Below are positions 16,499 through 23,607 of a DNA stretch of 36,457 bases, piece by piece. The stretch is from JAVBRA01 sp031548435 (lineage in GTDB: Bacteria; Bacteroidota; Bacteroidia; Bacteroidales; Rikenellaceae), in contig JAVBRA010000020.1 in assembly GCA_031548435.1 (NCBI GenBank), positions 1 through 36,457 of the forward strand, in the 5' to 3' direction. Within the stretch, counting starts at the first letter, position 1. Every line of letters starts with the position of its first letter. The position numbers and the translations under genes are program-made. A model generated the notes under the pieces. The model did not search any database, had not been told where the DNA came from, and saw nothing but the letters and a program-made list of their open reading frames with translations.

Positions 16499-16509
16499 AC
16501 CGCGCTCCG

Positions 16510-17508
16510 TTAAGGAACTTCCACTGCGTTCAGGATTTCGCTGATGATCTCTTCGCTGGTGATGTTTTCGGCCTCGGCCTCGTACGTCAGCCCGATGCGG
16601 TGGCGCATCACGTCGTGGGCCACGGCCCGCACGTCTTCCGGGATCACATAGCCCCGCCGCTTGATGAACGCGTAGGTTTTGGCGGCCTTGGCCAACGAGA
16701 TGCTGGCGCGCGGCGAGCCGCCGTAGCTGATCATCGACCCGATCCGGCTCAGGTTGTACTCGGCCGGGGTGCGTGTGGCGAAAATGATGTCCACGATATA
16801 GCGTTCGATCTTTTCGTCCATGTAAACATCGTTCACCACCTTGCGCGCGGCGATGATCTCGGACGGCACCACCACTTTCGAGGCCCGCGGGAACGCGTCG
16901 CCCATCATGTTCTGCCGGATGATCAGTTTCTCCTCCTCTTTTTTCGGGTACGAGATCCTCACCTTCATCATGAAACGGTCGACCTGCGCTTCGGGCAGCG
17001 GGTAGGTTCCCTCCTGCTCCAGCGGGTTCTGCGTGGCCAGCACCAGGAACGGTTCGGGCAGCGGATAGGTGGTGTCGCCGATGGTTACCTGGCGCTCCTG
17101 CATCGCTTCCAGCAGTGCGCTCTGCACCTTGGCCGGCGAGCGGTTGATTTCGTCCGCCAGCACGAAATTGGCGAACACGGGCCCCTTTTTCACGGCGAAC
17201 TCCTCGCTCTTCTGGCTGTAGATCAGCGTCCCGATCAGGTCGGCCGGCAACAGGTCGGGCGTGAACTGGATGCGGTTGAACTTGGCATCGATGGCTTCCG
17301 ACAGGGTGGTGATAGCCAGAGTTTTGGCCAGTCCTGGCACCCCTTCCAGCAGGATGTGCCCGTTCGAGAGCAGCCCGATGAGCAGCGAGTCGACCAGATG
17401 CTTTTGCCCTACGATCACTTTGCCCATCTCCATATTCAGCAGGTCGACGAACGAGCTTTGCTCGCGGATCCGCTCGTTGAGCTCCTTGATATTTACGGTT
17501 TCGTTCAT
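16510..17508 (-). CDS. moxR: MoxR family AAA+ ATPase
   Basis: A 332-residue AAA-3 ATPase. Walker A is GVPGLAKT (residues 56-63), Walker B ends in Asp119-Glu120 (FVLADEINR), and sensor and arginine-finger segments such as LATQNPLEQEGTYPLPEAQ follow. MoxR proteins act as chaperone-like ATPases on vWA-domain partners, which fits the DUF58 and BatA proteins encoded downstream. It leads the bat cluster, 65 nt after nth. No standard -7 box is visible in that gap, so it may be read through from nth. Confidence 0.95.
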   Translation of the reverse strand: MNETVNIKELNERIREQSSFVDLLNMEMGKVIVGQKHLVDSLLIGLLSNGHILLEGVPGLAKTLAITTLSEAIDAKFNRIQFTPDLLPADLIGTLIYSQKSEEFAVKKGPVFANFVLADEINRSPAKVQSALLEAMQERQVTIGDTTYPLPEPFLVLATQNPLEQEGTYPLPEAQVDRFMMKVRISYPKKEEEKLIIRQNMMGDAFPRASKVVVPSEIIAARKVVNDVYMDEKIERYIVDIIFATRTPAEYNLSRIGSMISYGGSPRASISLAKAAKTYAFIKRRGYVIPEDVRAVAHDVMRHRIGLTYEAEAENITSEEIISEILNAVEVP

Positions 17509-17573
17509 AACGGTTGTATGATTTGTATTTTCGTATTCCTATTATATATCGTGGAGTTCTAAAAACGATCCAT

Positions 17574-18242
17574 TTATTTTTTCAACGACGCTTTTTCTTC
17601 TTTATTACTATCGGCCTGAAATTTCTTGCAAAAATTCCGTATCCCGCATTCCGGGCACTTCGGTTTGCGCGCCGTGCATACATACCTCCCGTGCAGGATC
17701 AGCCAGTGGTGGGCGATGGAGAGCTTGTCCCGGGGGATGTATTCGACCAGTTGCTTCTCGGTCTGCAATGGGTTCTTCGCTCCCGCAGTCAGCCCGATGC
17801 GCGCCGTTACCCGGAACACGTGCGTGTCGACGGCCATGGCCGGTGTGTCGAAGGCCACCGACAGCATCACGTTGGCCGTTTTGCGCCCCACGCCCGGAAG
17901 CTGCTGCAATTCGGCGCTCGTGCCGGGAACTTCGCCCCCGAACTTTTCGACCACCATCCGCGCCATGGCCAGCAGGTGCCTGGCCTTGTTGTTGGGGTAC
18001 GATACGCTCCGGATATACGAAAATATCTCCTCCTCCGAGGCGGCGGCCATTGCCCGCACATCGGGAAACCGTTCGAACAGCGGAGGGGTGACCATGTTCA
18101 CCCGCTTGTCGGTGCACTGGGCCGAAAGGATCACCGCCACCAGCAGTTGGAACGGATCTCTGTAATGCAGTTCCGTTTCCGCCACCGGCATGTTCGCCGA
18201 GAACCAGGCGATCACCCCCTCGAACCGCTCTTTCCGCGTCAT
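17574..18242 (-). CDS. nth: endonuclease III
   Basis: This DNA glycosylase and AP lyase removes oxidised pyrimidines. The 222-residue product has the helix-hairpin-helix LPGVGRKTAN with catalytic Lys121, the catalytic Asp139 in AVDTHVFR, and a [4Fe-4S] cluster motif Cys189-x6-Cys196-x2-Cys199-x5-Cys205. The start at 18242 (MTRKERF) matches the family better than the ATG six codons upstream. The C-terminus has a Lys-rich tail. A hairpin with a T-run lies just upstream and probably ends the preceding rubrerythrin transcript. Confidence 0.96.
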   Translation of the reverse strand: MTRKERFEGVIAWFSANMPVAETELHYRDPFQLLVAVILSAQCTDKRVNMVTPPLFERFPDVRAMAAASEEEIFSYIRSVSYPNNKARHLLAMARMVVEKFGGEVPGTSAELQQLPGVGRKTANVMLSVAFDTPAMAVDTHVFRVTARIGLTAGAKNPLQTEKQLVEYIPRDKLSIAHHWLILHGRYVCTARKPKCPECGIRNFCKKFQADSNKEEKASLKK

Positions 18243-18255
18243 ACTATAACAAGGT

Positions 18256-18292
18256 ATCAAAAAGAGAAACTGTCCCTTGAAGAAACAGTTTC
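18256..18292 (-). terminator. terminator downstream of the rubrerythrin operon
   Basis: On the minus strand GAAACTGT (18292-18285) pairs with ACAGTTTC (18273-18266) and is followed by TCTTTTTGAT. It lies about 150 nt after the rubrerythrin stop codon and just ahead of nth. The 18293-18440 stretch between shows no gene. Confidence 0.65.
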
Positions 18293-18440
18293 AGAATATG
18301 ATTTCTCAATCATTGTCCATTTTCTCAACTCGTTGTGCGGATAGTGCGTCAGTTTTGGAATATCGGTTTGTTTCTCATCCGGAGCGTCCCGAAGGTGCGT
18401 GAGGATTGGAAAAACGGATGCGCCATACACACAACCAACA

Positions 18441-19016
18441 TCAGAACGTATCGCTGAAGATCTCGAAATATCCCTGCGGGTGCGAGCATACCGGACACAC
18501 ATCCGGAGCGTCTTTGCCCACATGATGGTTCCCGCATTTGCGGCACTCCCACACTTTCTCCCCATCCTTGTTGAACACCGTGTCTTCGGCCACGATCTTG
18601 TGCAGGGCGCGGAACCGTTTTTCGTGGTGGTCTTCGATCTTGGAGATGAGCGTGAACAATTCGGCGACCTTATCGAACCCCTCTTCTTTGGCCACGCGGG
18701 CGAACTCGGGGTAGAGGTGGCTCCACTCCTCGTATTCGCCGTTGGCTGCCGCTTCGAGGTTCTGTTCGGTGTTGCCGATCACGCCGGCGGGATAGGCCGC
18801 CTGGATTTCAACGTCGCCCCCTTCGAGGAACCGGAAAAACAACTTGGCATGCTCGGCCTCGTTGGAAGCCGTTTCGGCAAAGAACGCCGCTATCTGTTCG
18901 TACCCCTCTTTCGAGGCTACCTTTGCAAAGAAGGTGTACCTCATGCTCGCCTGCGATTCCCCTGCGAATGCCTTCAGCAGGTTCTGCTCGGTTTTCGTTC
19001 CTTTCACCGGTTTCAT
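18441..19016 (-). CDS. rbr: rubrerythrin
   Basis: This diiron protein reduces hydrogen peroxide in anaerobes. The 191-residue product has the four-helix diiron domain with ligands in AGESQAS (Glu20), SNEAEHAK (Glu53, His56), the EEW region near 96-97, and the KIEDHHEKR region near 128-131. A C-terminal rubredoxin-like domain follows, with Cys158-x2-Cys161 and Cys174-x2-Cys177. It begins 15 nt after the preceding exported-protein gene and probably shares its message. No separate promoter is seen in the gap. Confidence 0.97.
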   Translation of the reverse strand: MKPVKGTKTEQNLLKAFAGESQASMRYTFFAKVASKEGYEQIAAFFAETASNEAEHAKLFFRFLEGGDVEIQAAYPAGVIGNTEQNLEAAANGEYEEWSHLYPEFARVAKEEGFDKVAELFTLISKIEDHHEKRFRALHKIVAEDTVFNKDGEKVWECRKCGNHHVGKDAPDVCPVCSHPQGYFEIFSDTF

Positions 19017-19031
19017 ATATGCGTGTGTTGA

Positions 19032-19934
19032 TTATTTGCCGATCAGCTTGGTCTTGATGTTCACTTTCACGGGCATCTCGCGTCCCATGGACGAGATGGT
19101 GCCGGTGATGTCGGTGGTGGTGGCCCCTTTCTTGAGCCAGCCGGTTTTGTTCGATACGGTTATGGACGAGGCGTAGGTTCCCGAAAGGTTGTATTGCACT
19201 TTCACACCGTTGATGGTGGCCGAATTGTCGTTGGCGTTGGTCACGGCCGACCTGACGTCGATCGTGGAATATTTCGACGAGCTTTTCGCTACGTTGGCCT
19301 TGCCTGCGATGGCATACGGGATATAGGTGTCGGTGATGATGCCCAAGTTGGTCGCCGTTGTCCATTCGCTCCCGGTGTTGCCCGCCGAGGGGTGCAGGGC
19401 CGCGATCCCTTCAAGCAGGTCGAGGTAGCCTTTGAGGATGACGTTGGTCATATACTGTCCCATGTCCACTTCGTCTTCCGGGGCGGCCTTTATGTCATCG
19501 GCGATGGCGGCGAAGAGTTCTTCGGCGCCCAGGGTTTTAACCACCTGTCCGGTGGTGTTGTCCAGGATCATGGTCACCGGCTTGCCTACCATGGCGTGTG
19601 CCATCCTGGCGATGTAGTCGGTGCTGGCCGCCGGGATCGAGGTGTCGATGCGCAGGTGGATGGTGGCGGGCATTTCCGTGCTCATGTGTTTGTAGCGGTC
19701 GTACCAGATGCTGAATGTGGTGGTCTCGGGCGTGATGTCGGTCACTTTGTAGCAGTACGAGATGTAGTAGTCCGATTTGATGGTCACATCCTTGCCGCTG
19801 GTGCCCTGCGAAACGGTCGAGGTGGATTCCAGGGCTACGTTGTGAGTTTTGCCCTTTGTGAGGTTCAGGGTGGCCTGCGCCGACAGCAGGGTGGGCGCAA
19901 CAAGCATCAGGGTCAGTGCTTTTATCAGTTTCAT
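19032..19934 (-). CDS. exported protein of unknown function, DUF6263-like
   Basis: The 300-residue product has a signal peptide (MKLIKALTLMLVAPTLLSAQ) and then a beta-rich sequence beginning LNLTKGKTHNVALES. It contains a central helix-rich stretch (about 130-190) and ends in a segment about testing symmetric beta strands (SSMGREMPVKVNIKTKL). Start, mid and end blocks resemble Bacteroidetes periplasmic proteins labelled DUF6263, a match made by eye. No enzymatic motif is visible. It is transcribed from its own promoter inside the end of the upstream gene and runs into rubrerythrin. Confidence 0.7.
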   Translation of the reverse strand: MKLIKALTLMLVAPTLLSAQATLNLTKGKTHNVALESTSTVSQGTSGKDVTIKSDYYISYCYKVTDITPETTTFSIWYDRYKHMSTEMPATIHLRIDTSIPAASTDYIARMAHAMVGKPVTMILDNTTGQVVKTLGAEELFAAIADDIKAAPEDEVDMGQYMTNVILKGYLDLLEGIAALHPSAGNTGSEWTTATNLGIITDTYIPYAIAGKANVAKSSSKYSTIDVRSAVTNANDNSATINGVKVQYNLSGTYASSITVSNKTGWLKKGATTTDITGTISSMGREMPVKVNIKTKLIGK

Positions 19935-19963
19935 GGCAGGTAAAATTAATGATGATTGAAAAA

Positions 19964-19994
19964 CAAAGTTAATGAAATTCCCGTGATTTTAAAA
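19964..19994 (-). promoter_or_regulatory. promoter overlapping the upstream stop codon
   Basis: On the minus strand TTTT (19994-19991), 19 nt, then TAACTTTG (19971-19964). The TAA of this -7 box is the stop codon of the folate cyclo-ligase gene. It would drive the exported protein and rubrerythrin genes. Confidence 0.55.
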
Positions 19995-20511
19995 CAATGT
20001 CCATTTTTATGTCATGTTCTTCGGCCGGGATATGTTCGAAGAACTGGAACTCGAAACAGACGCCCACCTTGATCGCGGAGCTGTTTTTCAGCAACTTGTC
20101 GTAAAAACCCCGCCCGCGTCCCATGCGGTTGTTGTGTGTGTCGAAAGCCATGCCGGGCACCACGATCAGATCCAGGTTTTCGACCGGATGCTCCCGGCCC
20201 ACGGGTTCCATGATGCCGAAGCACGGCGCTTGGCACAGGTCTTCCCGGCAGGTGAACGGTTTGAGGGTCAACTCGCCGCCGCACATCACCGGCAACACGA
20301 TCGTTTTCCGCGCGCACCATTTTTCGATGAAATCGTGCGTGTACACCTCGTCGGGCAGCGACCAATAGAGGGCGACGGTCTTTGCCCCGGCAAACGCGGG
20401 CAACGCCTCGACCTGCGCCATCACCTGGTGCGACTGGCGCATCAGGTCGTCGGCGCTCCGGCGGCATTTTTCTTCGCGGATCCGCTTTCTGAGTTCGTTT
20501 TTGTCTTTCAT
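19969..20511 (-). CDS. 5-formyltetrahydrofolate cyclo-ligase
   Basis: This ATP-dependent enzyme converts 5-formyltetrahydrofolate to 5,10-methenyltetrahydrofolate. The 180-residue length is normal. An N-terminal basic helix (KNELRKRIREEK) binds ATP in the family. DLIVVPGMAFD and the phosphate loop GRGRGFYD (131-138) are the two family signatures. The common name is fau or ygfA. It overlaps a plus-strand promoter for the divergent methyltransferase gene at its 5' end. Confidence 0.95.
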   Translation of the reverse strand: MKDKNELRKRIREEKCRRSADDLMRQSHQVMAQVEALPAFAGAKTVALYWSLPDEVYTHDFIEKWCARKTIVLPVMCGGELTLKPFTCREDLCQAPCFGIMEPVGREHPVENLDLIVVPGMAFDTHNNRMGRGRGFYDKLLKNSSAIKVGVCFEFQFFEHIPAEEHDIKMDIVLKSREFH

Positions 20512-20530
20512 TCCGAAATCGTTACTTTTG
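20500..20530 (+). promoter_or_regulatory. promoter of the methyltransferase gene (TTTG-N19-TACTTTTG)
   Basis: TTTG (20500-20503), 19 nt, then TACTTTTG (20523-20530) matches both consensus elements at ideal spacing. The -33 element lies inside the first codons of the divergent folate cyclo-ligase gene. Transcription would start about 100 nt before the ATG at 20639. Confidence 0.75.
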
Positions 20531-20638
20531 AGGCATTACTTTACGCGTTGCTACGGATGAGTTTCTTCCCTTCGTTCAAAGGGCCGGAGAAAAAGTCCGA
20601 TTCAGACCCGCGTGTCTTTACATAAACAGCAAGTCAAT

Positions 20639-21532
20639 ATGAACACCCCGGATTGCCCCTTTTGCAAAAGCAAAGATAGTGAATTATACCGCCGCTGCGA
20701 AGATTTTTTTCTTACCCGCGAGCCGTTCGACCTGTGGAGCTGCGCCGCCTGCGGGCTGATCTACATTGCCTGCCCGCCGTCGCCCGAAGAGGCCGGGCGG
20801 TATTACCGGAGCGATGAATATTATTCGCATCCTGGTAAGAAACAGGGTGTGATCTCTTCCTTGTACGGGGCTATCCGCAACTTCATGAACCGCCGCAAAG
20901 CGCGCATGGTGGCCGGGGCTTGCGGCAAGGAATACGGGCGCATTCTCGATGTGGGATGCGGCGGCGGCTATTTCCTCGATGCGATGCGCCGCAAGGGGTG
21001 GGCGCCCAAAGGTTACGAGCAGAGTGCCGATGCGGCGGCCTATGCCCGCACCGCGCTCGGCCTCGATGTGCTCCCCGGCGGCGAATTTTTCCGGGAGCAG
21101 GGGCTTTTCGACGCGATCACTCTGTGGCACGTGCTCGAACACCTCTATAATCCGGACGAGTACATGCGCAAGATCGCCGGCCTGTTACCCCCGGACGGTA
21201 CGCTGGTGCTGGCCCTGCCCAACCCTTCGTCATGCGACGCCCGGCACTACGGCCGATATTGGGCGGGCTACGATGTTCCCCGCCACCTGTGGCACTTTAC
21301 GCCGGAGGTCATCACAGAATACGCCCGCCGGTTCGGCTTCGGGCTTGTTAAAACCCGTCCGCTTTTTTTCGACAGCTACTACTGTGCCCTGCTGAGTGAA
21401 AAATACCGTGGAAAGAGATGCCGCCTGCCGCGCGCCCTGTGGTGGGGCACCATCAGCAACCTCAACTACCTGTTCCGGGGGCGCACCCGCTGCAGTTCTG
21501 TGGTGTATATCTTTAAGAAAGAGGCGTTTTAA
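20639..21532 (+). CDS. zinc-ribbon class I SAM-dependent methyltransferase
   Basis: The 297-residue product has an N-terminal zinc-ribbon pair, Cys6-x2-Cys9 and Cys35-x2-Cys38. A Rossmann methyltransferase domain follows, with motif I ILDVGCGGGYF (about 102-112) and later LWHVLEHLYNPDEYM, a Methyltransf_23-type pattern. The C-terminal half has a PRHLWHFTPE segment common in such enzymes acting on lipid-linked or surface sugars. The substrate cannot be told from sequence. The ATG at 20639 is preferred over a GTG at 20612 because it directly precedes the zinc ribbon. Confidence 0.87.
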   Translation: MNTPDCPFCKSKDSELYRRCEDFFLTREPFDLWSCAACGLIYIACPPSPEEAGRYYRSDEYYSHPGKKQGVISSLYGAIRNFMNRRKARMVAGACGKEYGRILDVGCGGGYFLDAMRRKGWAPKGYEQSADAAAYARTALGLDVLPGGEFFREQGLFDAITLWHVLEHLYNPDEYMRKIAGLLPPDGTLVLALPNPSSCDARHYGRYWAGYDVPRHLWHFTPEVITEYARRFGFGLVKTRPLFFDSYYCALLSEKYRGKRCRLPRALWWGTISNLNYLFRGRTRCSSVVYIFKKEAF

Positions 21533-21580
21533 CGCCTTGCCGCGGAAGAGTCTTGAGGGGCATCGCCTCCGTTCTGCACT

Positions 21581-22753
21581 TTAGTCTTTAAATTTCTGAA
21601 TGAATATGACCGGATTGTCGTTTTTATCGAGCGAGTCCCGCAAGGCGACCATATCGCGTTCGAACCGGGTGTCGAAAGATGTTTTTTCGTAATAGGCCTC
21701 GCTGATCGTAAAATTGAGCTTGAAATCGCTTGCGGGCATCCATTTGATCAGCAATCCATTTTCCGTTAACGTAAGGTTATCTATCAACAAACCAGGATAT
21801 CGTCTGTTCACCAAATAGTTACAAACAGCGCACTCTTTGGTTTTGCGATTGAAAATCGCATGATAATCCAACTCGGAATCGTCAAAATTCAAGACGATGC
21901 AATCGTTGCTTAAGAAGGCCCTTCTCACACCGGATATGTAATTCTCGTTCTGCGCCGTCATCAGGGCATTGGTGGCATCGCCCATATAGACCGATCGGGG
22001 GAGTTTTCTATCGCCGAAGTCCACAAAATAAGTTTCTTTGATCTGATCGTCCGACACTATAAACAGGTAGTCTTCGGGGGGGAAATAAAGCATCAGTTCG
22101 TCGAAGTTCTTCGAATAATACCGATCGAGGCTCCACCCGGTTTGCTGTTCGTCAAAGTCGTTGTCGAAAGGCAGCAGGCATTCCGCTTCGCCGTCGCCGG
22201 ACAATTTGAATAAGCAGTAATCCCCCGATCCGGTCTGGGAATGATTGTTGATAAGATACAAACTTCCACCGACTTCCGCCAGGTTCATGGCCCACCACCG
22301 AGAGGCGTCTTTCGAGTTGACAAATGTTCCGTCGGGTTGATAATAATACAATTTCTGCGAAAGGTTGTCGTAGACAACGACCGTCGAATCATTCACCACC
22401 TCCGAGGCGACAATGCGCAGATACTCTCCCGGCCCGCGCCCGATGCGGTTTATTTGCGACAGGTATTTTCCCTGTCTGTCGAACACGCATATTTTGTTGC
22501 TCATTTCGTCCGTGACGAAAATTTTATCTTGTGTAATATGGATGTCGGAAATTTTCCCGATAAAAGACTGGTCGGTTGTTTGCAGCGCAATGACTTCGAT
22601 CTGTTCTTCCATGATCGGAGATATGTCGAACTCTTCTTGCAAGGCCCCCATATCCACTTTTATAACCTGAGATAGAGGAGCGCGCTTGTGAGAAGTGCAT
22701 CCATACAAGAGGCAAACGACCAAGAGAACCAAAGAGTAAATGTTTTTTTTCAT
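21581..22753 (-). CDS. 6-bladed beta-propeller lipoprotein
   Basis: The 390-residue product has a lipoprotein signal peptide with lipobox LYGC (Cys19). Propeller-type repeats follow, including DKIFVTDEMSNKICVFDRQG and INRIGRGPGEY (the 'GRGPGEY' block is the hallmark of the Bacteroidetes 6-bladed propeller family). The C-terminus is a DMVALRDSLDKNDNPVIFIQKF block common in the group. These proteins sit on the outer or periplasmic side of the envelope and their ligand is unknown. It is encoded 54 nt after the NVEALA gene, a pairing often seen in Bacteroidetes. AT-richer codons set both apart from their neighbours. Confidence 0.88.
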   Translation of the reverse strand: MKKNIYSLVLLVVCLLYGCTSHKRAPLSQVIKVDMGALQEEFDISPIMEEQIEVIALQTTDQSFIGKISDIHITQDKIFVTDEMSNKICVFDRQGKYLSQINRIGRGPGEYLRIVASEVVNDSTVVVYDNLSQKLYYYQPDGTFVNSKDASRWWAMNLAEVGGSLYLINNHSQTGSGDYCLFKLSGDGEAECLLPFDNDFDEQQTGWSLDRYYSKNFDELMLYFPPEDYLFIVSDDQIKETYFVDFGDRKLPRSVYMGDATNALMTAQNENYISGVRRAFLSNDCIVLNFDDSELDYHAIFNRKTKECAVCNYLVNRRYPGLLIDNLTLTENGLLIKWMPASDFKLNFTISEAYYEKTSFDTRFERDMVALRDSLDKNDNPVIFIQKFKD

Positions 22754-22766
22754 GCTGGTGATTTTA

Positions 22767-22795
22767 AATACAGGGATAATTTTTATCCCTGTATT
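22767..22795 (-). promoter_or_regulatory. perfect 11-bp stem-loop between NVEALA and propeller genes
   Basis: AATACAGGGAT (22767-22777) and ATCCCTGTATT (22785-22795) are perfect reverse complements around a 7-nt AT loop. On the minus strand it follows the NVEALA gene and precedes the propeller gene by about 13 nt. It is followed by TAAAAT rather than a long T-run. An RNA-processing or partial-attenuation role fits. Confidence 0.6.
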
Positions 22796-22807
22796 GTTAT
22801 TAATCTA

Positions 22808-23167
22808 TTAAGTTGTTCTGCAGCTGTATGCAGTGCATCCGCTTCCAGTATTAGGGCACAATTCTTTTAGTCCCCTGATTGAGGTTATCGTCCAGCCTGA
22901 TTTTCCTGAAATTTTAGTGTCTGACCATTCAACCTCTCCGCTTGCACTTACAGCTTTATAGAGGGTACATTCTGCGGGTCTGCCCTGCAGATGCTCGTAA
23001 AAAAACATTCCACTTCCATTGTTGTTGCTCTCCTGCTGGGTGAGAGCTTCGGCCGACTTGAACAAGCTCGCCCCAGTCGTCTTTTGATATCCGAAAATAG
23101 AAGCCATATTCAATCCACCAAGAACAAGTGTCACAGCGGCAATAGAATAAAATAGATTTTTCTTCAT
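22808..23167 (-). CDS. NVEALA family exported peptide
   Basis: The 119-residue product begins with a basic and hydrophobic leader (MKKNLFYSIAAVTLVLGG), then SLFKSAEALTQQE. That places the 'EAL' of the NVEALA motif at residues 40-42 (AEAL in place of VEAL). The mature part has four cysteines (67, 104, 111, 116), the last three in a short C-terminal stretch, so disulfides are possible after export. The family is confined to Bacteroidetes and its role is unknown; an exported signal or bacteriocin-like peptide has been guessed for such pairs. It precedes the propeller gene in one operon. Confidence that the gene is real is high, the family call moderate. Confidence 0.75.
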   Translation of the reverse strand: MKKNLFYSIAAVTLVLGGLNMASIFGYQKTTGASLFKSAEALTQQESNNNGSGMFFYEHLQGRPAECTLYKAVSASGEVEWSDTKISGKSGWTITSIRGLKELCPNTGSGCTAYSCRTT

Positions 23168-23243
23168 AATGTTACGTTAAAATTTTAGATTAAAATTCTG
23201 TGAAAAAGTTTTTTGCTGGTCAAAATAGTTTTATGTTTGCCCT

Positions 23244-23255
23244 CACCTCCTTTCT
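23244..23255 (-). promoter_or_regulatory. 12-nt complement of the 16S rRNA 3' tail in the NVEALA leader
   Basis: The plus strand reads CACCTCCTTTCT, the known 3' end of bacterial 16S rRNA. The minus-strand transcript therefore carries AGAAAGGAGGTG. It sits about 77 nt before the NVEALA ATG, too far to be an ordinary ribosome binding site. Confidence 0.4.
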
Positions 23256-23273
23256 TTCATTAGGGGGGAAGCC

Positions 23274-23319
23274 GGAGGGCGGAACGCAGATGTTTGCACG
23301 CATTTTGTTCCGTCCCTCC
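23274..23319 (-). promoter_or_regulatory. stable hairpin in the NVEALA 5' leader
   Basis: GGAGGG with CGGAAC pairs with GTTCCG and CCCTCC across a 21-nt loop, with a single bulged A: a 12-bp GC-rich stem in an otherwise AT-rich gap. It has no T-run after it, so it is likelier a folded leader than a terminator. Confidence 0.6.
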
Positions 23320-23444
23320 TTTTTCCTTGTAAACACTCCTTACATTATGCAATATTAAAAAAAACGACACCCAACAAAATTTCTAAGCACATATTTTTTA
23401 ATACTGAAGATAAAAAAACCGAATATTCATGGGGCTGCCGCGAA

Positions 23445-23469
23445 TTTATTTAGATAATTTCTAAATAAA
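23445..23469. promoter_or_regulatory. perfect inverted repeat upstream of the frd promoter
   Basis: TTTATTTAGA (23445-23454) and TCTAAATAAA (23460-23469) are perfect reverse complements around TAATT. Its centre lies about 33 nt upstream of the -33 element of the frd promoter, the place where an activator would bind. The regulator is unknown. Confidence 0.5.
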
Positions 23470-23489
23470 GCAATTAATCGACATTGCTG

Positions 23490-23520
23490 TTGTTATTCTG
23501 CAAACAATGGGATAAATTTG
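23490..23520 (+). promoter_or_regulatory. promoter of the frdCAB operon (TTG-N20-TAAATTTG)
   Basis: TTG (23490-23492), 20 nt, then TAAATTTG (23513-23520), a full match to the -7 consensus. The leader to frdC would be about 80 nt. Confidence 0.7.
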
Positions 23521-23607
23521 CGTCGGGCCTGATAAAGCCCCAAAGCGATACAGGCCCGTCAACCGGCTGGGAATAAAGAAAATACTAACTTAAATAAAAT
23601 CTGATTT

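Larger units (their letters stand above)
23168..23607. other. divergent regulatory gap between NVEALA and frd genes
   Basis: This 440-nt AT-rich gap holds no gene. Right to left it contains the frd promoter (23490-23520), an inverted repeat upstream of it (23445-23469), a strong hairpin in the NVEALA leader (23274-23319) and a 16S-tail match (23244-23255). No convincing TAnnTTTG promoter for the NVEALA side was found. Confidence 0.7.

Noticed and set aside
18376..18388. CATCCGGAGCGTC also found near 18499 in rubrerythrin
   Set aside because: Single short direct repeat with no wider similarity; chance is adequate.
18257..18565. 102-codon minus-strand open frame past rubrerythrin
   Set aside because: Overlaps the terminator hairpin and the end of rubrerythrin in another frame, with no recognisable features.
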